A stretch of 64,000 nt of DNA. Origin: Mumia sp. ZJ1417 (lineage in GTDB: Bacteria; Actinomycetota; Actinomycetes; Propionibacteriales; Nocardioidaceae). The translations under genes were made by a program, and so were the position numbers. Within the stretch, counting starts at the first letter, position 1. Every line of letters begins with the position of its first letter. Shown piece after piece: positions 9,534 through 17,725 of the stretch. Where the stretch lies: positions 2,418,001-2,482,000 of the forward strand of contig NZ_CP059901.1 of the NCBI RefSeq assembly GCF_014127285.1. Reading direction: 5' to 3'. A model generated the notes under the pieces. It had not been told where the DNA came from and did no database searches. It saw nothing but the letters and a program-made list of their open reading frames with translations.

Positions 9534-11488
9534 CAGGCACGCACCGACCTGATCTGGTCACCAACGTCGATCATGAGCTTGCGGGGAACCGCGCCAACAA
9601 GCACCTGGATTACCTCATCTTCACTACGCGCATCCGCGAGGGTCGCCAGCGTGCTTGTCAGTCCTCGGATCTCCGCTTCATGTTGCGTCCCGCTCCGCAA
9701 ACCTGCGGCCCAGCGATTGAGCAGCTCGAATCGCAGCAGGTCGACCTCGACGGCAACCGGGCGACGGCCGCGCGGACCCGGGATTCTCACAAAGATCGCC
9801 CGGTTCAACCACTCCACCGCCTGATGGAGCACCGGTTCGGGCGCGCCGGGCGTCGCCTCGCTCATCCAATGGCTCACCTGATCGACCACCTGCACGTGGC
9901 GGTTGGTCACGCTGCGCGAGACGACAGATGCCCTCGTGCGATGTGAGAAGAATGCCGGATCCAGCACCAGGAAGTCGGGGTTACTCCCAACGCGATGGAT
10001 CCCCTGGACAGCTTCGAGCCCTTTGAGCATGACATCGCGTACCTCTGTCTTTCTTGCGTCGGGCGTGTCTGGCGTCACCTTGACGAAGGCATCACCTGCA
10101 CTCAGCCCGAGCCGGGCGAAGCGGTCCGACGCATCGCTGTTGAAGAGGTCGGCGCGTCTGAGGAACACATAGAGGCTCTTGAGATCCGCCGCGTCCCGCT
10201 GTGCATCTTGGGTCGTCGAGATACGGCGGCCGCCGTTGCCAGGCGTCGGCGGAAGGAAGGCAACTGCTGCGGACTCAGGCTCTAGTACGTCGTCAACCTG
10301 TCGGCGAGAGATCCTGCCGGGATCCAGTCGACGCAGGGCCAAGATGGCGGGCACCTGCTGGCGTTGCTGCGGCGAAAGTCGATCGCCGAAGAGCGCTTGG
10401 TGATACTGATAGGGGTGCTGCCACGATCTGTCCGCGCGCGCGTTCCGATATCGACGGTGGACGTTGTCGCAAGTAAGACCGCCTGTGATGCCGTGCGCGA
10501 GGGTCGCGAGAGCCTGCCGGGTGGTGATTACCGATCCGGTGCGCTCTGCTGCGCTAAATAGGTCACGGATCGCGCGACGGCGCGTCGGACCGCTGGACGC
10601 ATCGGACAGAGCTTCGTGGTTGGCCAAGATCGGGCAGATGTCTCTGGCATCACAGCGCTTGCAGACCTGCCAGGACCGCCTGTCGGCAGCCCAGTTCCGA
10701 GTCGCCCAGTCGACGAGGCCGTCGCCCTCTCGGTCTGGAGCAACAGACTGGTAATTGAGGTTGATCACCACGACTGCGCCATCGCTGCTGGCGACACTAC
10801 CCTGGGCGATCCCCGCCCCGAGCGTGTCAACGACGACCTTGGCACTCTCGGAACCGTCCGCCGCCACACACTCGCGGAGTTGCCCTTCGTTCGCGCAGAG
10901 GATCGCAACCCCGCGCTGGGGTGGCTCAAGCAGATCGATCAGGCGCTTGGCTCCGACGCTCGGGGAGAACTGGCTCAAATCCTTGATCATGAAGATCGGT
11001 CGACCAGCTCGGGTCTGGCCGACCGGTTCTCTGCCGTCGACGCCACCCCGCTCAACCGCTGCGGCAGCATCCACCTTCGTCGCGCCCAGGTCCTCAAGCA
11101 GACCTGCACAAAGGCTGGTCTTTCCATGCCCCGCATCGCCGGTTAGCACCACCGTGCGGGTTGCAGAAAGCTCGACGACCGAGAGCAGGTAGTCGCGGGT
11201 CGCGACGCGGAACGTCGGCTGGTTATGGTCGGTCTGGCGCTCGAACACTAGGTCAGCGCTGTCTGCGTCGAAGGGCTGGTATCGGTGCAATCGCCCGACG
11301 TGACCGTTCACCTCGAGCGCCACTATTCCCGACCTCGCTTCGCTGTCGATCCACGTCGTTGCACATCGTAACGCCGCGCTGAGGGCGTACGTGGCAAAGC
11401 GTGACACAAAGCCGACTGGGCGGACTGAATTCCGCGTGGTGTCGGTGGGGACGGGCACTATGAGGTGGGATCGTGGGACGTTCTTCAC
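9533..11488 (-). CDS. DptF-like P-loop ATPase, restriction component
   Basis: Up to 651 residues. A clear Walker A motif, GDAGHGKTS, is at about residues 117-125, followed by an AAA-like core including LCANEGQLRE and VVINLNYQSV. A cysteine cluster, CKRCDARDICPI (Cys 276, 279 and 285), probably binds zinc. ATPase core plus cysteine cluster resembles DptF, the first gene of the FGH restriction module. The start is uncertain: GTG at 11488 has a purine-rich stretch only about 2 nt away, and GTG at 11407 would remove 27 residues of unconvincing sequence. It is divergent from the cytosine methyltransferase and shares its control region, which links the two in regulation. Involvement in methylation-guided restriction is inferred. 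Confidence 0.7.
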   Translation of the reverse strand: MKNVPRSHLIVPVPTDTTRNSVRPVGFVSRFATYALSAALRCATTWIDSEARSGIVALEVNGHVGRLHRYQPFDADSADLVFERQTDHNQPTFRVATRDYLLSVVELSATRTVVLTGDAGHGKTSLCAGLLEDLGATKVDAAAAVERGGVDGREPVGQTRAGRPIFMIKDLSQFSPSVGAKRLIDLLEPPQRGVAILCANEGQLRECVAADGSESAKVVVDTLGAGIAQGSVASSDGAVVVINLNYQSVAPDREGDGLVDWATRNWAADRRSWQVCKRCDARDICPILANHEALSDASSGPTRRRAIRDLFSAAERTGSVITTRQALATLAHGITGGLTCDNVHRRYRNARADRSWQHPYQYHQALFGDRLSPQQRQQVPAILALRRLDPGRISRRQVDDVLEPESAAVAFLPPTPGNGGRRISTTQDAQRDAADLKSLYVFLRRADLFNSDASDRFARLGLSAGDAFVKVTPDTPDARKTEVRDVMLKGLEAVQGIHRVGSNPDFLVLDPAFFSHRTRASVVSRSVTNRHVQVVDQVSHWMSEATPGAPEPVLHQAVEWLNRAIFVRIPGPRGRRPVAVEVDLLRFELLNRWAAGLRSGTQHEAEIRGLTSTLATLADARSEDEVIQVLVGAVPRKLMIDVGDQIRSVRA

Positions 11489-11576
11489 AACCCCCTTGCG
11501 GGTAGCCGCCCCGCTGCCAGTCTCGAGTAGGCTGACAACTCGGTCGGACCAACGAGAGCGCCACGGAGGGATAGGG

Positions 11577-12710
11577 ATGGCAAGCAGGCACCCCCTTCAC
11601 GAAGTCCGGCGCCCCGACTTCGAGCTCGGAGAACGCCACCTCAGAGTCGTCGATCTTTTCGCTGGATGCGGTGGCCTGACGCTCGGTGCAGCACAGGCAG
11701 CACATGATCATGGGCTGGCGATTGAAGTACCACTAGCGGTGGACTTCGAGCAGGCTCCCTCCGACGTCTTCAAGGCAAACTTCCCGAAGGCGAACGCTCA
11801 TGTCGCAGCAGTCGAGAGCTACTTCGATGGTGCGATCGGCGCCGAACCGACTAGGACCGAACTCAATGTGAGCGAGCAGGTCGGAGCGGTCGATCTACTC
11901 ATCGGGGGGCCCCCATGCCAGGGGCACTCCAACCTCAACAATCACACCCGGAGAGACGACCCAAAAAACAGGTTGTACCTGCGCATGGCGCGTGCCGCCG
12001 AGGTCCTGCGTCCCCGCGTCGTTGTGATCGAGAACGTGCCCGCAGTCGTGCATGATTCGCAGCAAGTGGTCACCCGGACAACGGAGGAGCTCACAAGGAT
12101 TGGGTATCGAGTCGCCGCGACCCGGGTTGAGCTCGTTCAGCTGGGAATCCCTCAGACGCGCCGTCGCCACATCCTCTTGGCGGTGCGTTCAGATGCGCTG
12201 ACCGCAGGCCTCTCGGTCGAAGATCTCCTTAAGTTCGAACCACAGAACACTCACGACCTCCGATGGGCGATCGGCGATCTTGAGCACGCCAGCACGGACC
12301 GTTGGATCGATGTTCCGTCGAGAATGAGTCCCGAGAACCAGAAACGCATCCAGTGGCTCATCGACCACGACGAGCTGAACCTGCCCAACGAACGGCGCCC
12401 CAAGTGCCACCAGGGTGACCACTCGTACGTTTCGATGTACGGCCGCTTGGCCTGGTCGCAGCCCGCCCAAACGATTACGAGTGGGTTTGGAAGCATGGGC
12501 CAAGGCCGATACGGCCATCCGTCGCAGCCTCGGACGTTGACGCCGCACGAAGCGGCCCGAATCCAAGGTTTTCCTGACTACTTTCGTTTCGACGCTGCAG
12601 TGACGCGTACCCAACTGTCGGTCATCATTGGGAATGCGGTCCCACCGGCGCTATCGCGCGTGCTCACGACCCGCTTGATCGCGCTCAGAGTCCTCGACAG
12701 CGACTCCTGA
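11577..12710 (+). CDS. DNA (cytosine-5-)-methyltransferase
   Basis: A 377-residue enzyme that transfers a methyl group from S-adenosylmethionine to C5 of cytosine in a specific DNA sequence. The canonical motifs appear in order: FAGCGGLTLG (motif I, about 28-37), GGPPCQGHS with the catalytic Cys at about 114 (IV), IENVP (VI), QTRRRHILL (VIII), then TLTPHEAARIQGFP (IX) and IIGNAVPPAL (X). The target-recognition region between VIII and IX is short. The ATG at 11577 is chosen for the GGAGGG ribosome-binding site 6 nt upstream; the frame stays open upstream but contains no conserved motif. It is divergent from the DptF-like gene and is the only DNA-modifying enzyme in the island, so it is the likely self-marker for the linked nucleases. 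Its target sequence cannot be read from the gene. Confidence 0.95.
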   Translation: MASRHPLHEVRRPDFELGERHLRVVDLFAGCGGLTLGAAQAAHDHGLAIEVPLAVDFEQAPSDVFKANFPKANAHVAAVESYFDGAIGAEPTRTELNVSEQVGAVDLLIGGPPCQGHSNLNNHTRRDDPKNRLYLRMARAAEVLRPRVVVIENVPAVVHDSQQVVTRTTEELTRIGYRVAATRVELVQLGIPQTRRRHILLAVRSDALTAGLSVEDLLKFEPQNTHDLRWAIGDLEHASTDRWIDVPSRMSPENQKRIQWLIDHDELNLPNERRPKCHQGDHSYVSMYGRLAWSQPAQTITSGFGSMGQGRYGHPSQPRTLTPHEAARIQGFPDYFRFDAAVTRTQLSVIIGNAVPPALSRVLTTRLIALRVLDSDS

Positions 12711-13023
12711 GTACCCACATCGAACGATGGCTGGCTGTCGTCCATATCGGGTGGCAGGCAGGCCCTGGTAGAGGCGGTGCAGTTGTCGCGCCGTTGGCGA
12801 CGGCGACCAGGTAGCGACTGGTCCGCGGAACGTGCCAGGCCAGACGCCGACCCGCAGCTCGCGCAGGCTGGCGCTCCCGGCATCGAGCGAGTAGCGGCCA
12901 GGAAACCCACCACGGACTTCGGACAGCCGCTCAATGTTGGGAGCACGGCAGTTGATCGCCAGCGAGATCAGAGAGTATACGACGGCGTCCAGAAGATCCG
13001 GTGACCATCGGGGCCTTCACGCA
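12711..13023 (-). other. Gene-free stretch with a start-less coding-like remnant
   Basis: No intact gene lies between the methyltransferase stop and the nrdJ terminator. The minus strand has one frame open from about 13009 to a TAG near 12652. Its codons have GC-rich third positions and it reads like real protein (for example VVYSLISLAIN and GRYSLDAGSASLRELRV), but it has no ATG, GTG or TTG start. It is probably the inactivated end of a gene cut off at the island border. I do not recognise the protein. Confidence 0.35.
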
Positions 13024-13053
13024 AGTGGGGCGCCCCTTCCGGGACGCCCCACT
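13024..13053 (-). terminator. Hairpin terminator of nrdJ
   Basis: A perfect 9-bp stem (AGTGGGGCG pairing with CGCCCCACT) around a 12-nt loop, 15 nt beyond the nrdJ stop codon. There is no long T-run, as is common for high-GC actinobacterial terminators. It also marks the border between core genome and defence island. Confidence 0.75.
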
Positions 13054-13067
13054 CACTCAGTCAGCGC

Positions 13068-16040
13068 TCAGCTGCAGCCGCTGGTCGCGCCGCAGCCCTC
13101 GCACACGTGGCACGAGCCGGCCGGGCGCATCTTCGTACCGCAGGTGAAGCACAGCGGTGCGTCGACCTCCGTACCCGAGATGACCTGCAGCAGCTCGGCG
13201 CTGGTGTGCGCCTGCTTCGGTGCGGGACGGGCCGACTCGGCGACCATGTCTCCGTCGACCTGGGTCTCGCGCTTGATCTCGGCCTCGGCGGCGGCGGACG
13301 GCTTGGCGTCCTTGGCCTCGACACGGCCTCGTTCCTCGGACTGCTCGACCGGCGGCTGTCCCGTCGGCGAGGTCTTCAGCGACTCAGGCTCGGAGACTTC
13401 CTCCTCCACCGGCGCGTACGACCCGGTGTCGAGCTGGCGCTGGCGCTCGTCGGCCGAGTGGATGCCCATCTGCGAGCGCACCTCGAACGGCAGGTAGTCC
13501 AGCGCGAGCCTGCGGAAGATGTAGTCCATGATCGACTGCGCCATCCGCACGTCCGGGTCGTCGGTCAGACCGGCCGGCTCGAACTTCAGGTTGGTGAACT
13601 TCTGGACGTACGTCTCGAGCGGCACCCCGTACTGGAGACCAATCGACACCGCGATCGAGAAGGCGTCCATCACGCCGGCCAGCGTCGAACCCTGCTTGCC
13701 GAGCTTGAGGAACACCTCACCGAGGCCATCGTCCGGGTACGAGCCCGAGGTCATGTAGCCCTCGGCACCACCCACCGTGAACGACGTCGTCAGCGACGGC
13801 CGCGTCTTAGGGAGACGCTTGCGGATCGGCTTCTCGACGACGACCGTCTTGACCGTCTCGACGACCTCGGCCGGCTTGGCGGCGTTGGAGTCCTTGCCCT
13901 TGTTCTCGCCCTTGCCGGACGAGAGCGGCTGGCCGACCTTGCAGTTGTCGCGGTAGACCGCGAGCGCCTTCAGGCCGAGCTTCCAGCCCTGGAAGTAGAT
14001 GTCACCGATCTCCTCGACGGTTGCCGTCTCCGGCATGTTGACCGTCTTCGAGATCGCGCCCGACAGGAACGGCTGCGCCGCCGCCATCATCCGGACGTGA
14101 CCCATCGGCTTGATGGACCGCTCACCCATCGCGCAGTCGAAGACCTCGTAGTGCTCGGTCTTCAGGCCCGGCGCGTCGATGACGTGACCGTGCTCGGCGA
14201 TGTACTCGACGATCGCCTCGATCGTCTCGTTGGTGTAGCCGAGCTTCTTGAGCGCGACCGGGATCGTCTGGTTGACGATCTGCATCGAGCCGCCACCGAC
14301 GAGCTTCTTGAACTTGACCAGCGAGAAGTCCGGCTCGATGCCGGTCGTGTCGCAGTCCATCATGAAGCCGATCGTGCCGGTCGGAGCCAGCACCGACGCC
14401 TGCGCGTTGCGCCAGCCCTGCTTCGTGCCGATCTCGATGCCCTTGGCCCACTGCTTCGTGGCCTCACGGTGCACGGCGATGTCCATCGCGTGCATCGTGC
14501 GGACCGCGTCGTTGGCGGCCTGGTGCTTGCGCATCACGCGGGCGTGCGGCTCGGCGTTCTGCTTGTAGCCCTCGTACGGACCGACGATGCCGGCGAGCTC
14601 CGCCGAACGACGGTAGGAGGTGCCGGTCATCAGCGACGTGATCGCCGAGGCGAACGCGCGACCGCCGTCGGAGTCGTACGCGAGGCCCGACGCCATGAGG
14701 AGCGCACCGAGGTTGGCGTAACCGATGCCGAGCTGACGGAACTTGCGCGTCGTGTCGCCGATCGCCTCGGTCGGGAAGTCGGCGAAGGTGATCGAGATGT
14801 CCATCGCGGTGATGATCAGCTCGGTCGCCTTCACGAACGTGGCGACGTCGAACGAGCCGTCGTCCTGCAGGAACTTCAGCAGGTTGAGCGAGGCCAGGTT
14901 GCACGACGAGTTGTCGAGGTGCATGTACTCCGAGCACGGGTTGGACGCGGTGATGCGACCCGTCTCCGGCGTGGTGTGCCAGTCGTTGATCGTCGAGTCG
15001 TACTGGATGCCCGGGTCGGCACACTCCCACGCGGCCTGCGCGATGTCCTTGAAGAGCTTCTTGGCGTCGATGGTCTCGATGACCTCGCCCGTCGTACGGG
15101 CGCGCAGCCCGAACTCCGAACCCTCCTCGACCGCCTGCATGAACTCGTCGGTCACGCGGACCGAGTTGTTGGCGTTCTGGTACTGGACAGACGAGATGTC
15201 CTGCCCGCCGAGGTCCATGTCGAAGCCGGCGTCACGGAGGACACGGATCTTGTCCTCCTCGCGCGCCTTCGTCTGCACGAACTCCTCGATGTCGGGGTGG
15301 TCGACGTCGAGCACGACCATCTTGGCCGCACGACGCGTCGCGCCGCCCGACTTGATCGTCCCCGCAGACGCGTCGGCGCCGCGCATGAACGACACCGGAC
15401 CCGAGGCCGTACCGCCCGAGGAGTGCAGCAGCTCCTTGCTCGAGCGGATGCGCGAGAGGTTGAGGCCGGCACCGGAGCCGCCCTTGAAGATCAGACCCTC
15501 TTCCTTGTACCAGTTGAGGATCGAGTCCATCGAGTCGTCGACCGCGAGGATGAAGCAGGCCGAGACCTGCTGCGGGCTCGACGTGCCGACGTTGAACCAC
15601 ACCGGGCTGTTGAAGCTGAAGACCTGGTGAAGAAGCATGTACGTGAGCTCGTGCTCGAAGACCTCGGCATCGGCGTCCGTCGCGAAGTAGCCGTTGTCCT
15701 TGCCGGCCTTCACGTACGTCAGCACGACGCGGTCGAGCAACTGCTTGAGCGACTGCTCACGCGTGTCGGTGCCGACCGCGCCACGGAAGTACTTCGTGGT
15801 CACGATCGTCGACGCGTTGACGCTCCAGAAGTCGGGGAACTCCACCCCGCGCTGCTCGAAGACCGTCGCTCCGGTCTTCCAGTTGGTCTGCACGACATCG
15901 CGACGCTCCCACGTCACCTCGTCGTACGGGTGCACGCCCTCCGTGGTGTAGACCCGGTTGATCGTGAGGCCCTTGCCTGCACGCTTGGTGGTCTTGCGCC
16001 CCCGCGCAGCCCCGCTCGGTCCACTGACCGTCTCCGTCAT
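13068..16040 (-). CDS. nrdJ: Adenosylcobalamin-dependent ribonucleotide reductase (class II)
   Basis: Reduces ribonucleotides to deoxyribonucleotides using adenosylcobalamin to generate the thiyl radical, so it works with or without oxygen. The 990-residue length suits NrdJ. Visible features include VSACFILAVDDSMDSI with a redox-active Cys, the active-site NPCSEYMHLDNSSCNLASLNLL segment, and a Cys-rich C-terminus (FTCGTKMRPAGSCHVCEGCG) that acts as a swinging reductant or metal-binding tail. The ATG at 16040 is chosen because AGAAGGGG lies 8 nt upstream; upstream in-frame starts lack this site. It follows nrdR with 49 nt between them and is probably cotranscribed, hence controlled by the NrdR boxes upstream of nrdR. 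Confidence 0.97.
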   Translation of the reverse strand: MTETVSGPSGAARGRKTTKRAGKGLTINRVYTTEGVHPYDEVTWERRDVVQTNWKTGATVFEQRGVEFPDFWSVNASTIVTTKYFRGAVGTDTREQSLKQLLDRVVLTYVKAGKDNGYFATDADAEVFEHELTYMLLHQVFSFNSPVWFNVGTSSPQQVSACFILAVDDSMDSILNWYKEEGLIFKGGSGAGLNLSRIRSSKELLHSSGGTASGPVSFMRGADASAGTIKSGGATRRAAKMVVLDVDHPDIEEFVQTKAREEDKIRVLRDAGFDMDLGGQDISSVQYQNANNSVRVTDEFMQAVEEGSEFGLRARTTGEVIETIDAKKLFKDIAQAAWECADPGIQYDSTINDWHTTPETGRITASNPCSEYMHLDNSSCNLASLNLLKFLQDDGSFDVATFVKATELIITAMDISITFADFPTEAIGDTTRKFRQLGIGYANLGALLMASGLAYDSDGGRAFASAITSLMTGTSYRRSAELAGIVGPYEGYKQNAEPHARVMRKHQAANDAVRTMHAMDIAVHREATKQWAKGIEIGTKQGWRNAQASVLAPTGTIGFMMDCDTTGIEPDFSLVKFKKLVGGGSMQIVNQTIPVALKKLGYTNETIEAIVEYIAEHGHVIDAPGLKTEHYEVFDCAMGERSIKPMGHVRMMAAAQPFLSGAISKTVNMPETATVEEIGDIYFQGWKLGLKALAVYRDNCKVGQPLSSGKGENKGKDSNAAKPAEVVETVKTVVVEKPIRKRLPKTRPSLTTSFTVGGAEGYMTSGSYPDDGLGEVFLKLGKQGSTLAGVMDAFSIAVSIGLQYGVPLETYVQKFTNLKFEPAGLTDDPDVRMAQSIMDYIFRRLALDYLPFEVRSQMGIHSADERQRQLDTGSYAPVEEEVSEPESLKTSPTGQPPVEQSEERGRVEAKDAKPSAAAEAEIKRETQVDGDMVAESARPAPKQAHTSAELLQVISGTEVDAPLCFTCGTKMRPAGSCHVCEGCGATSGCS

Positions 16041-16089
16041 GTGATGCCCCTTCTCCCCCATGTTGCCCCGTGAAATGTGTTGTTGAGTC

Positions 16090-16578
16090 TCAGCTACCGG
16101 CGGAGCGCTGCTCCGCGGCAAACTCGTTGTCGGCGTTGGCCGCCATCAGCGTCGCGATCTCGTCCGCGAAGTCCGACACGTCCGTGAAGTTCTTGTAGAC
16201 GCTGGCGAACCGCAGGTAGGCGACCTTGTCGAGCGCCTTGAGGGGCTCGAGCACGGCGAGCCCCACCTCGTGCGAGCTCACCTCTGCTCCCCCGGCAGCA
16301 CGCAGCGCGTGCTCGACCTGCTGGCCGAGTCGCGCCAGGTCGTCCTCGTCCACAGGGCGGCCCTTGCACGCCTTGCGCACTCCACTCACGGCCTTGTCGC
16401 GCGAGAACGGCTCCGTGGCACCCGAGCGCTTGCACACCGTGAGCTGAATCTGCTCGACGGTCGTGAAGCGCTTGTTGCACGCGGTGCAGCTCCGGCGGCG
16501 GCGGATCGCTCCCCCGTCGTCGGCGACGCGGCTGTCGAGGACCCGGGTGTCGGTGTGCCGGCAGTACGGGCAGTGCAT
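16090..16578 (-). CDS. nrdR: Transcriptional repressor NrdR
   Basis: A 162-residue ribonucleotide-reductase repressor. The N-terminal zinc ribbon has two CxxC-type pairs (MHCPYCRH and [10 protein letters not shown]), followed by an ATP-cone that senses ATP/dATP levels ([21 protein letters not shown] onward). When dATP is plentiful NrdR binds tandem boxes and shuts off RNR genes. The ATG at 16578 has GAGGAG 6-7 nt upstream. It heads a two-gene operon with nrdJ, and its own promoter region carries two candidate NrdR boxes, so autoregulation is likely. Confidence 0.97.
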   Translation of the reverse strand: MHCPYCRHTDTRVLDSRVADDGGAIRRRRSCTACNKRFTTVEQIQLTVCKRSGATEPFSRDKAVSGVRKACKGRPVDEDDLARLGQQVEHALRAAGGAEVSSHEVGLAVLEPLKALDKVAYLRFASVYKNFTDVSDFADEIATLMAANADNEFAAEQRSAGS

Positions 16579-16650
16579 CTCGGCTCCTCTCGCTGTGGAC
16601 GGAAATGTGGAGAACCACGGTTTCCTGTGGGGTTCGCCACTGGCCCTTGT

Positions 16651-16666
16651 GGACTAGATGTGGATA
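16651..16666 (-). promoter_or_regulatory. NrdR box, promoter-distal copy 2
   Basis: Reads TATCCACATCTAGTCC on the minus strand, sharing the CACATCTAGT-type core with the other box. It lies 73 nt upstream of the nrdR start, and its register is exactly 31 bp from the second box, matching the three-helical-turn spacing of NrdR sites. Confidence 0.7.
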
Positions 16667-16681
16667 ACTACATCCGTGTAA

Positions 16682-16697
16682 GTACTAGATGTAGTGG
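16682..16697 (-). promoter_or_regulatory. NrdR box, copy 1
   Basis: Reads CCACTACATCTAGTAC on the minus strand, a near-palindrome of the NrdR-box type. It is paired with the box at 16651-16666 at 31-bp spacing, upstream of nrdR-nrdJ. Confidence 0.7.
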
Positions 16698-16811
16698 CTA
16701 CCGTACGCGTCCGACCCAGCCCATGCAACTTAGTCTCACGTGTCGCGCCGACATTTCTGTCCTCGCAGGTCAGAGGCGGTTTTGGGCGTACGGCGCGGCG
16801 TGTCGCGGGTC

Positions 16812-17084
16812 TCACCCGCGGTGCCGCGGCCGAGAGCGCCGCATGCCGCGTACGACCAGCACCACGTCCGCGAGGGCGACGACCGCGATCACGGCGCTCG
16901 CGACGCCCAGGACGACCAGGGTGTCGGTGGCGTCCGGCGCCAGCAGGGCCCACAGCGCGAGCGCGGTGAAGACGACGAGACCTCCGAGGGACAGGCCGAG
17001 GCGCATCCCGTACGCACTGAGGGCCTCCTTGGGCTCAGCGCCGGTACGCCTCAGGTGCGGTCCGGAGCGGGAGTGTGAGCTCAT
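16812..17084 (-). CDS. Small two-helix membrane protein (DUF6343-like)
   Basis: A 90-residue protein with two hydrophobic segments (about 29-50, LGLSLGGLVVFTALALWALL, and about 54-77, TLVVLGVASAVIAVVALADV) and basic ends. The layout and the ADVVLVVRGMRR tail resemble the small actinobacterial DUF6343 family, whose function is unknown; that match is from memory. The ATG at 17084 is supported by AAGGAGGT 6 nt upstream, a very strong ribosome-binding site. It lies on the same strand as nrdR but is separated from it by the nrdR promoter region, and its own promoter must lie in 17085-17251. Confidence 0.65.
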   Translation of the reverse strand: MSSHSRSGPHLRRTGAEPKEALSAYGMRLGLSLGGLVVFTALALWALLAPDATDTLVVLGVASAVIAVVALADVVLVVRGMRRSRPRHRG

Positions 17085-17203
17085 GACGGACCTCCTTCGC
17101 TGTTACCAGTACAACACCGCGAGCACGCCGATCCATCCCCTGACCCGCACCTCGTACGGGCGGGCTGACCTGCGTGGACAGGGTCGTTGGCGCGATCACT
17201 CGT

Positions 17204-17244
17204 ACGCTGTACGCGTACGGTGTACGAGAGTTTTGAGCGGACCC
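17204..17244 (+). repeat. 41-bp element, copy A
   Basis: Matches 45302-45342 at 34 of 41 positions in the same orientation, starting ACGCTGT and ending GCGGACCC. It contains nested GTAC palindromes of the kind bound by TetR-type regulators. Here it sits just beyond the stop codon of the HxlR gene; copy B precedes a tetR gene. Confidence 0.55.
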
Positions 17245-17251
17245 CTCTTGC

Positions 17252-17626
17252 TCAGTCGGCGGCCGCTTCGAGGCGCGCGATCCGCCCCACTCCCCAGCCC
17301 CCCAGCGACTCGAGCGCGGCGTTGAGGGAGACCCCGTGCTCGGTCAGCGAGTACTCGACCCGCGGCGGCACCTCGGGGAACACCTCGCGGCGCAGCAGGC
17401 CGTCGGCCTCCATCTCACGCAGCTGCTGCGTGAGGACCTTGTGGCTCACGCCCGGCAGCCCGCGGTGGATCTCCGCGAACCGGCGCGTGCCGTACGCCTC
17501 GAGCTCCCACAGGATCAGGGCCTTCCACTTGCCGCTGACGACGTCCATCGCGGCGTCCAGCCCACAGACGTACGGGCCCCGTCGCCGCATGTCGGGCTTT
17601 GCTGCCTCTACCGTGCTGCCAGTCAT
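17252..17626 (-). CDS. HxlR-family winged-helix transcriptional regulator
   Basis: A 124-residue regulator of the HxlR (MarR-like) family. The hallmark N-terminal segment YVCGLDAAMDVVSGKWKALIL has a Cys near residue 21, which in redox-sensing members is the sensor. The recognition helix lies in LPGVSHKVLTQQLREMEADGLL, followed by a wing (FPEVPPRVEYSLTEHG). The ATG at 17626 is preceded by GGGGGA. It is divergent from two imine-reductase-like genes about 100 nt away, the usual arrangement for HxlR proteins that control an adjacent redox enzyme, so it probably regulates them and itself. Confidence 0.9.
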   Translation of the reverse strand: MTGSTVEAAKPDMRRRGPYVCGLDAAMDVVSGKWKALILWELEAYGTRRFAEIHRGLPGVSHKVLTQQLREMEADGLLRREVFPEVPPRVEYSLTEHGVSLNAALESLGGWGVGRIARLEAAAD

Positions 17627-17725
17627 CGGGTCCCCCGTCGGTCAGTGGTCGGTTACCTGAAGGTGAGAACCGCACAATGAAGTGCGTTCTTCCGCGGACC
17701 GCCGCCGGCCGCGATCGTGGACGGC

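Noticed and set aside
3181-12710. Classic Dnd or Ssp phosphorothioation system
   Set aside because: The FGH-like genes fit, but no cysteine desulphurase, DndC-like or SspB-D-like gene is present; the only modification gene is a cytosine-C5 methyltransferase.
159-12710. DISARM or BREX system
   Set aside because: There is a 5mC methyltransferase and large ATPases, but no SNF2 helicase, DUF1998 or phospholipase D protein (DISARM) and no PglZ, BrxC or adenine methyltransferase (BREX).
13107-16073. 988-residue open frame on the plus strand opposite nrdJ
   Set aside because: It is the antisense shadow of nrdJ, Arg/Leu/Val-rich with no domain; nrdJ itself is beyond doubt.
16579-16811. Cobalamin riboswitch upstream of nrdR-nrdJ
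   Set aside because: A B12-dependent enzyme made this worth checking, but no B12-box-like conserved stretch is seen; the NrdR boxes explain the region better.
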